The position numbers and the translations under genes are program-made. A DNA stretch of 34,081 nt from Spirogloea muscicola (Eukaryota; Streptophyta; Zygnematophyceae; Spirogloeales; Spirogloeaceae): assembly GCA_009602725.1 (NCBI GenBank), contig WELB01000315.1, positions 62,366 to 96,446 on the forward strand, read 5' to 3'. Positions 1-7,800 of this stretch are shown one piece after another; positions within the stretch are counted from its first letter, which is position 1; the number at the start of each line of letters is the position of its first letter. A model generated the notes under the pieces. That model searched no databases and was not told the origin of the DNA. It saw nothing but the letters and a program-made list of their open reading frames with translations.

Positions 1-34
1 GGGGGGGGGGCGGGGGGCCGTCGAGGGGCTAGCA
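1..34. repeat. G-rich tract at the window edge
   Basis: The first 20 bases are almost all G. The far end of the window (33990-34081) is also a G-rich purine tract. No coding sense is visible. Such tracts can form G-quadruplexes or mark hard-to-sequence contig edges; neither can be decided here. Confidence 0.6.
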
Positions 35-127
35 ACGTCAGTCCAGAAAAGAAGACAGTAACCAAAGGCCACAGGAAGATGCCGACAAGAAAAAATACTC
101 TAGACACGAGATGATGCAGATGGAAGC

Positions 128-310
128 TCAGTACCCACGAGTGAGCAACAGCAAGTCAGAATGATCTGAAGCTGGGAAGGAGGCAGCAGCCATAGCGCGG
201 ACAGCGCGCGTGTGGACTGCGTGAGCCACAGAGTGCTGGAGAAGAAAGAAAGTGCCCGCTCATTTCAGAACACCTGGGCGAGGGAGCACAATGTCCAGCT
301 CCGTCTCCCT
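128..310 (-). mobile_element. RLE-type retrotransposon 3' coding tail, inverted copy
   Basis: Read on the minus strand this gives the family's C-terminal signature, with SVAHAVHTRAVRAMAAAS followed by SDLLLLTRGY and a TGA stop at 128-130. The same tail recurs on the plus strand nearby. Only the last roughly 60 codons are present, so this is a fragment. It lies head to head with the plus-strand tail that starts near 290, making an imperfect palindrome. Confidence 0.7.
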
Positions 311-480
311 CTCCTTCCAACGTTCCCTGGCTCACACAGTGCACCTGCGGGCAGCTCTCGTAGCAGCTCTGTTTCTGTTACTTAGCGCTTCCCCTGGCCC
401 CCTTCTCGTACTCTGTTCATTCTTTTTCGGGCTGGTTGTTCCAGCCCCTATTCTCAATGGGCGAGCACTTTCTTCTGCGG
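290..480 (+). mobile_element. RLE-type retrotransposon tail fragment plus 3' hairpin unit
   Basis: Plus-strand translation gives SVSLSFQRSLAHTVHLRA, the C-terminal tail seen in the better copy at 538-1340. It is followed at about 410-470 by the element's 3' non-coding motif, a GGGCTGG/CCAGCCC inverted repeat ahead of an 'ATGGGCGAGC' string. The reading frame has decayed. Confidence 0.65.
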
Positions 481-537
481 GCAGGCCGCGCTTTGGCGGC
501 CACTTCTTGGTCTCGTCGAGGTGCCTCTTCCCCCCCT

Positions 538-1340
538 GCCTCATCGGAGTCATGCAATGCGAGTGCGGTGCCCGCCATGCCGACCCTGCGGAGCTGGCGG
601 CCCACATGCTCCGATGTGCCCACGGCGGCGAGAGGACCGGATCCCATGACCTTCTCAGGGATGGCATGCAGGGTGTCTACATCGAGGCGGGCTACAAGGT
701 GGCCGTGGAGCACTCGTCGATAATGCCCCCCGTGTGCGCAGCGCCGATGCTCAGCTCCACACTCGGCGCGCAGACCTAGTCGCCATCCCGCCCGGCGGCG
801 GTCCGCGTATCATCGCGGATGTGGTGACCGCCGACTGTGTCGACTCCGCCAATCCCTCCAAGTCGGCGGCGACCGCTGGGCATGCGGTCGCTTTGGCGGC
901 CCGGGGCAAGGAGCGGAAGTATGCAGATCACCCCTCAGGCGATGAGTTCGCGGCCCTTGCCATAGACGTCCACGGGGCTTATGGCAGCGGCTGGCTGGAT
1001 CTCCTCCAGCGGCTTGCCCGGCAGGCCATGGAGCGGCGGCCGGGTCCGCCAGGGGGGCTGCCCGGCTTCAACGCGGCCGGCTCCCTGGCCCAGGTCTTCC
1101 GGATGCGGCTCTCCGTGTCGCTTCAACGCTCCCTAGCTCATGCCGTCCACTCGCGCGCGGGCCGTGCTCTTGTTGCTGCTTCCGGGTCTCGCCTGCCTGC
1201 ATCCTTTCCAGCGCTCTTTGGCTGATGCGGTCCACGCGCGGGCTGGCCGTGCTATGGCTGCTGCTTCCGGGTCTCGGCAAAGTGCCGCTTCTCCTGCTCC
1301 GAGTTACTCTGATCTGCTGTTGCTCACACGTGGATACTGA
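538..1340 (+). mobile_element. RLE-type non-LTR retrotransposon: zinc knuckle and endonuclease C-terminus (broken)
   Basis: This is the best-preserved plus-strand copy. It encodes a CCHC knuckle (CECG, then 11 residues, H, 4 residues, C) near 552-610. After a frame change around 720-735 comes the restriction-like endonuclease core: RRADLV, 14 residues, then a second Asp (ADVV), followed downstream by KERKY and by AIDVHGAYGSGWLDLLQRLA. The CCHC knuckle plus the D-X(12-14)-D core matches the RLE C-terminus of R2-like non-LTR elements. The tail QRSLAHAVHSRAGRAL is then partly duplicated, ending in SDLLLLTRGY and a stop at 1338-1340. No reverse transcriptase lies upstream, so it is 5'-truncated and frame-broken. 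Confidence 0.8.
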
Positions 1341-1890
1341 GCAGCCATCTGCATCTCCCTCTGCACCATCTTGCACTTTGTAGTGTAGTCCTTTTTCAGC
1401 ACCTCTTTCTTTGGCTTTGAACATTGTCCATTCTTTTTGGGTTGGCTTTGCCAGCCCCTCTTCTCAATGGGCGAGCACCTTCTTTCCAGCTTGGAGCTAC
1501 TCTGACCTGATGTTGCTCACCCGCGGGTATTGAGCTTCCTGTGGTTTCGTCATGTCTAGTTGTCCAGATGCCTAGCTGTGTGTTTCCCTTCTTTTCGGCA
1601 CCTGTTGTAGCTCTTTGGATGTCCATTATTTTTTGGCTGGCTTCTGCCAGCCCCTCTCTTCTATGGGCGAGCTCATTCTTCTTTTCCAGCTGCAAGTTAC
1701 TCCGACTTGGCGTTGCTACTCGGGGTTACTAAGCTCCACGTTGCTGTAGTCACTTGCGTAGCTTTGTTTTCCGGCAAACAAAGCTATGCAAGTTTTGACG
1801 CATTCTGGCCCTTGTCCATTCTTGGACCTTGCCCATACTTTCTGGGCTGGCCAATCACAGCCCCCACCCCTCTCGGAAAAGGTATACCAC
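1301..1890 (+). repeat. Tandem ~190-200 bp retrotransposon 3'-tail units (three)
   Basis: Three head-to-tail units start at 1301, 1494 and 1694 (spacing 193 and 200 bases). Each begins with the end of the coding tail (GAGTTACTCTGATC or a variant, then the TRGY-stop equivalent). Each then runs through a TTTTCGGCACCT-like stretch in the first two units and ends in a GGCTGGC...GCCAGCC-type hairpin; the first two also carry the 'TCTATGGGCGAGC'-like string. The third unit is more diverged. The repeated hairpin is probably the RNA structure used to prime reverse transcription (inference). Confidence 0.7.
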
Positions 1891-1965
1891 GCAGGTGAAA
1901 TAAGCGATCGCCAAGAATGGCCGCTCAGTAATCCCGAGTTAGCAGTTAGCAGCCGCTCTCTTCTC
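1860..1965 (-). mobile_element. Inverted 3'-tail piece of the same repeat family
   Basis: On the minus strand this contains GGATTACTGAGCGGCCATTC followed by a CACCTGCGTGGTAT-like stretch. Nearly the same order occurs on the plus strand at about 27937-27990. It is a short, old fragment with no coding capacity. Confidence 0.5.
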
Positions 1966-2352
1966 AAGGCCTCCATGATGTCTCCAAGTCATTGCATGGC
2001 GCCTCTGAGCTGCTACGCCCCGCACTGAGGTAGCCGGCTAGGGCGGCGTGCCGACAGAGCTCCACATCAGATGCTGCCGCTACCGCTGGGCCGCGATGTG
2101 AGCTGCCGTCAGCTGCCGCCGTCTGCCACGTTCGCCTCGTATTCCTGCGCAGGCTGGCCGCCGACGGCAGGCGGGGCCAGCTGCCGAGCCGGCGGCGAGA
2201 GGAGGAGGAGGAGGGGCCAAGTGGGCGGCGGCGGCTTCGCTTCAGTGGGAGGGCGGGGCTTGCGCAGACGGCCAGTAGTCGCTGCTGCAGGGCCGGAGCA
2301 CGAGGATGCGGCCGCGGGTAGGGGTCCCGGGAGGCCACCACCAGCTGACAGG

Positions 2353-3711
2353 ATGCAAAGCCAGGAGGCCATGGCAGGAGCCACCAGTCACGGCAGTGCC
2401 AGTGCTCAAGCTGACGGTCGCGACAACGGCATGGACGGAGGCGAAGGTGGCGGCCGCGACGGCGGCAGCGGTGGCAACAGCGGCAGCGGGGGTGGTGGGC
2501 CGTCGGAAAATACGCTCGGTGGTAACGCCGAGGCAGGGCCCCCCTGGCGCAGCTGGCGCCTCTGGGCGGGCTCCGTCCTCATGCAGAACCTCGTCCTCCT
2601 CGCGCACGTCGGCCTTGCCATGTTGTCGCCACAACGGCACGCCCGCATGCGCTCGCGATATGACAATATCTGGGTGCGTACGTCCTTCAGCACTAAAACC
2701 TATTGTTCTTGCTCGGCTCTCACTGAACCTTGAGACCGCCTCAAGCGAACATCAGCTTCGAGTGGCTCAGTCATGCAGGGGACAGCTTACTCAAGACATA
2801 TTTACATATCTGACACCCATAGTCTAGACCCTGAACCATCTTGCAGGAGGGAGAGGAGGGGGAGGACAGGCAGAGGAGGAAGCGCAGGGGGCGACAGCAG
2901 CAGCAGCGCCGGCGACGACGTGCCGCTGCTGACGAGGCAGACCAGGAGGAGCAGTGGCGGGCACGCCGGAGGTACTGGCGGGCTTACCGTGAGATGCTGC
3001 GGCAGCGCGAGAGGGCGCAGCGGGCACACGAGTGGCGGCAGGCAGAGCACGCGGCTGCAGACGGAGCCACAGGCAGCGAGGGGCAGCGAGGTATATATCA
3101 TCAACCTCAGCATACCTTGTGCCATTTTATGTCAGGCTCAAGGAGCTCAGTGCCAGTATCAGGATTCGGACATAGGTTTCTTACATTATCTGATGCAGCT
3201 CCTACCTCAAGCCTCAGTACCACCATGGCGGCAGTGTGTCTGGGCTTGAGCCCCAAGTTGGCCGCCTGACTCCACTTTGGTGCACCTTCGAAGTCGACGC
3301 AGTAACAACGGCACCTTGAGGCTTGCACTTACTCATAAGTCTGCTCGTGGCTCCGCATGCACGTGCGTGCTGACCAGGCAATGCCTTCCCCTTGACAGTG
3401 GCGCCAGATCTCACATATCGACAGTACGTGGCAAGGTGGGCGCGGATTGCGAACTGCGACAGTGAGCACAATGAGCAGCTGACATTCGTAGACATCCCAT
3501 GGCCACCCGTCTGCAACCCGTTGTTCCTCAGAATGGCGACTCAGCAGACATCAAGCGGGTCAAGCTGCGGCGCGCGCTGCTGATGTGGCACCCTGACAAA
3601 TTTGCGGCGTGCTTTGCGGGCCGTCTCGACCAAGGCGAGCGTGAGCGCATTGGTCGCGAGGTAATGCGTGTGGCACAGGAGGTAATTCTCCTCAAGGAAA
3701 GGCTGGCATAA
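2353..3711 (+). CDS. NFKBIL1-like protein with J-like C-terminus (apparent frameshift)
   Basis: Suggested exons are 2353-2673, 2847-3090 and 3399-3711. The first two junctions join in phase (donors GTGCGT and GTATAT, acceptors TTGCAG and TTGACAG). Exon 2 is a highly charged Arg/Gln/Glu helix rich in RRYWRAYREMLRQRERAQ-like sequence. Exon 3 gives TYRQYVARWARI, then FVDIPWPP, then LRRALLMWHPDKF and a helical tail ending ILLKERLA. The order charged helix, IPWP and WHPDKF is that of the C-terminal half of NF-kappa-B inhibitor-like protein 1. The IPWPP part and the WHPDKF part are in different frames, so one base is missing or extra between about 3499 and 3531; a sequencing indel is the simplest reading. 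No ankyrin repeats are seen. Exon 1 is Gly/Ser-rich with one hydrophobic stretch (VLMQNLVLLAHVGLAML) and is less certain; the start could be 2353 or 2371. A TGTAA motif at 3864 could be the poly(A) signal. Molecular role unknown in algae. Confidence 0.7.
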
Positions 3712-4350
3712 GCCATGTTAGACGGGAGGCCGTTGATTCCTTGTTGTCCATTGATATTGTGTCACTTGTCGTTGAGCTATATGGACGTCTTGGAAGACCA
3801 GCGGAATCCCGTGACAGTAGCAGTGGCGCTCCTAGAAGCGACTGGACGTCTCTGCACACCTGGTGTAAGTTCAAGCCGTGAGCAAATACTAGCTCTTCAC
3901 AGCACTTTGAGGGCCTCGATCTGCTACAAGAGTCTATTGCAACTGGCTCATGCGAGACATTGCCATTGTGCTGAACAGCCTTGGCACAATTGGCCACTGC
4001 CCGAGTGCATTATCACAACAGTTGTTGAGTCCAGCAGAGAATGGACTTCTTCCTGCCAGCACTGCACTTGAGCCAGAAGTCTTTCTACACACTCAGCACT
4101 GATCACCCCTTACTAAGGTAATAACCTCACAATGGTGGGCAGGCTCTTGTAGCCTGCTGCGGCCACTATACTCACACAAGACTTCAACCAGCTCACTGAA
4201 CCCTAGCATTGTATGTCAGAAAATAGTGTAGGTATTGCCTTGTCCTGTGGTCTCAAGAAAGCAGAGTCTTACAGTCGAAGTCTCATGGTCTAGTACTGCC
4301 AGCTTCGTATTTAATGTTGAGGGTTCCGGCCATTTCAGACCTTGTCACAC
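3712..4350. other. Intergenic region downstream of the NFKBIL1-like gene
   Basis: I see no convincing gene. The open frames here lack family motifs and exon-like structure. The first part is probably 3' untranslated sequence, with TGTAA at 3864-3868 as a candidate algal poly(A) signal. Confidence 0.4.
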
Positions 4351-4352
4351 TT

Positions 4353-4446
4353 ATGGGCTGGCCTCTGCAGCCATTGCCTTCACATTGCAAGAGCGAAAGT
4401 AACAGCTACTACAACGTAAGGCAATGGCTGTGAGAGGCCAGTCCAA
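4353..4446. repeat. Long inverted repeat built from the retroelement hairpin motif
   Basis: The left arm (about 4353-4379) contains GGGCTGGCCTCTGCAGCC followed by ATTGCC. The right arm (about 4421-4446) contains GGCAATGGCTGTGAGAGGCC followed by AGTCC, the near-exact reverse complement apart from two extra bases. The loop is about 40 bases. The right arm continues to about 4560 as a minus-strand tail of the same repeat family found at 27065, 27295 and 27725. Confidence 0.65.
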
Positions 4447-4804
4447 AGGAATGTACAAGGTCCAAAGGGCCAAAAGGCGCCAAATCCACACGGCTATGCA
4501 AGAGACTACAGCAAATGGGAGCTTAGTGAACCCGCGTAAGCAGCCGCGAGTCGGAGTAAGTTGCAGAGCTGTTTCTGTTTCTAAGTTTTACTCGCGATTC
4601 AAGCACTCCACATTTCAAGCTGCAGCGATCTTCTTACAGACGCCCAGCTTTGCAGTAGTGCTCATTGTCACGCACTTATGTATAGCATAAGCATGTTGAT
4701 GCTGGCAATGCTGCAGGCAGCAGTAATCGACTGTGCCGTCGGCAGTCTGGCCGCAGCTGCCGCCGGCGCCGCCGCCATTGTCGCTGGTGCTGGCTACCCG
4801 CCCC

Positions 4805-7800
4805 ATGTGCAGCTTGCAGCCAGCGGCAGCCGCGGCGAGCCTCGTGCGCAGCTGCCTCCGGCGGTGGTGGGCGCCCGCGACGCCGCCCGAGAGCGCGCCG
4901 CTGCTCGGCCAGCGGGCTGCGAGACACACCAACGCCGCTGGCGGTGCAGCGACTGGCGACGGCGACAAGGCGCGCTCGAGGAGGTCCGCTGCGTAGCCGT
5001 GAGATGGCGGCCATCGCGGCATAGTCGCCAACCTCGCGGCTATGTCTTGGCAGTGGCCGTGCCTGATGTCCTGTGCTTGGTCGCTTTGCTTCAGGAAGGG
5101 AGGACAGCGGACTGCTGGCGTCAACGCCACGACCGCCGTCGACTGGTCGTTCGCCCTCCGCCTGCTGCGGCTCGCACGGCTGGCACGAGCTCGAGTGAGC
5201 ACTGCTGCTATCACGCTTAAGTCTGGGCTGTAAAGGGCAGGACTTGGGCATCAGAGTCAAGGCCTACAGTGTGAGGTCTAGCCCCGGGCTCTGCGGCCTT
5301 TGCGTAATTGCTTGTGCGCACTGGCAATGCCTTCACCGAGGCTCCCGCGCTGAGCTACCACTGACCAGAATTGTGCAAGTCATCAAGTATATGCAAAGTG
5401 TTGTTGTGCTCTTAGCTCAGTTGCAGCAAGCCTTTATCTTCATCTCCTAGTTCTAGACCCGCAGTCTAGGCCCTTATCTAAAAGCCGGAGTGCCAACGGC
5501 TGTGACAGGGTGCTCTGCTCCTGGTGGCGCTGGCCCTTGCCCACGTGCTGGTGACCGCGCAGGTCGGCCAGCTGGCTGGCCTCTTCTACAAGGCGCTGGT
5601 TGATGGGAATGCTTCGGTAGCTGCCCCCGAACCCAATTGTCAAGGGCCTCATATTGGATTCCCATGTCTTTACATCTGCTATGATCATACGCCAAATTGG
5701 TCACGGCAAGCCCTGTTGTGCACGTCGAAATCAAGTTCAGGAGCACTTGCCTTGGTATTACTTGTTATATCATGGCTCGAAGCACAACCCAATCCTAGTC
5801 GAGACCTGTCCAGAAGCTGACAGAAAGGGGACTGAGTTTGGTCTTGTGGCTTACACTGCAACGTCTAAGCTTCAGCATCAACATTGAAGCCACTTCCATG
5901 CCCTTTTCTTTATCATTGGTAATGTCTCCATGGTGCTCAAGCCACTGAAATAACTATGCAAACTTTGCCAAGCTCTTCTGGCGGGCGGTGAAGTGCAATG
6001 TGCTGTGGTACGGCCTGGCGACGCTTGGGAGCGCGGCACAGCAATGGGCGGCGGAGTGGCTGAGTCTGGGGTGGCGCCGCAACCTTACGCGAGCTGTGCA
6101 TGAGGCCTACTGCCGCAATGCCGCTTTTTACCGCGTCGGCCTGCACTTTCAAGAGCTGGACAACCCGGACCAGCGCATCGCGCAGGTAGTGACTTGCATT
6201 GAGCAGCTGCAACTTGCCCCAAGTTGGCATTTCACGACACTCGGCTTCTGATGGAGCCATCCTCTAATCATTGCCTAGACCTCTGCAGCATGTAGTTTAC
6301 ATCCCAATCAAGTGGCTCTGTTGCTGAAGCACAAGCACACACAAGCTTTGCAGGAGATCAGCAGCTTCTGCAGAGGGCTGGCTAATTTCCTGGCAAAGAC
6401 AGTGGCTGCCCCGTTCATGGTCCTATACTATGGATGGTGGACCTGGTCCCGAATGGGGTGGTATGCACCTGCCACTGGAGTTCTCTTCTTCCTCATGGCT
6501 GCAGCCTTGACGAGAAGGATTATCTCGCCCATCGCCGCGCTGGTGGCCAAGCAGGACAGGCTGGAAGCTGACTTTCGAATGTCCCACTTCAGGTAGCACC
6601 ATGGGCAGCGGTAATCACTAGATGACTGACTTGCCAGCTAGCAAAAGAGAGAGAACTGCAACTTCTTCCGGGCTACTTGTTGTCGATCTTGCAAAATTTC
6701 TGGCAAGGGGCTTCATAGGTACAATTGTCCTGTGGACTGCCATATTTGACTGACGAGATCCTTCACAGGCTGAAGAATTACGCCGAAGAGGTGGCTCTCC
6801 ATGGCAGTGGCCCCACGGAGGCGCACTACCTGGACGCGGACCTCACGAAGGTCCTGACTAACCAGAGGCTCCTTGCAGACCGCCACTTCCTGCTCAAGCT
6901 CGCCACCGGAGCCTGTGACTATTGTGGTCTGTAACCTGGCTTATCATGCTCTTCTAGTCACAAAGTGTTTACAATCTTGTTCGTAGACCTCCTTGACAAA
7001 TTGCCGCAGGTGTATTCCTCGGTGGCCGTGCAGCATCCTGGTAGTACAAAGAATGGAGATGCAGGCGCACCAGTGATTTTGTGCTTGTGCTACTTCTAGC
7101 TGACACAACCTGCCGGTATTTTGGTGCTACCAGGGTCTCTCTCAAGTTACTTGGTGCTGGCGCTGATGATCTTCGGAGGACAAGTTGATAAGACCATGGA
7201 CAAGGGCGCCATGGCTCAGCTGATCAGCAACTCTGCATTTGCAATACTACAGCTTATTTACAGGTATGAGTGTAGTTTAGTGGCTCTGCTGTGTTTGAAC
7301 ACAACTCGTCTTTGTGCTAACAAATTCCCATCAATAATCCGCTGGATGGTCCGCTTCCTCATGATACTTGCCAGCATCCTCATCAGAGTTGCCTCGTGCT
7401 TATAAAATAGGACAGCTTACTTGCCTTTATGGTTTGCGTGTACATATCTCACCTCAAGCACTGAGCGAGAGCTTTCTTTCCAGCTTCTCTCAGGTCATTG
7501 ACGCTTCCAAGGTTCTCTCAGAGGTGGCCGGCGCAGCCTCAAGAGTGGCAGAGCTATTGGAAGTGTTTGACACCATGTCTAGTGATTTGAAGGAGCCGAC
7601 GACTGCTGAGCAAACACTGGATATAGCCAGCTTCCCAGCTAAACCAGATGGCAGCATTGGCAGCTACGCACTGGCGATCACGGAAAACCCAGAGCTCGCC
7701 TCCAAAGAAGTTCTCATTGGCCCTGCATCTGTGACCCTCCCCAGCGGTGACGATACCGAGTTCTCCATCCACCGAGCCCCAGTGGAGCTTCTGAGCTTGC

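Noticed and set aside
4615-5260. Long minus-strand frames opposite the transporter 5' end
   Set aside because: GC-rich shadow frames; the plus-strand exons there join in phase to a clear ABC transporter.
7010-7040. Possible mini-exon (VYSSVAVQHPG) in the ABC transporter
   Set aside because: Its phase does not fit the neighbouring exons, while direct joining of 6926 to 7134 does and gives the expected DYCGSLSSYL motif.
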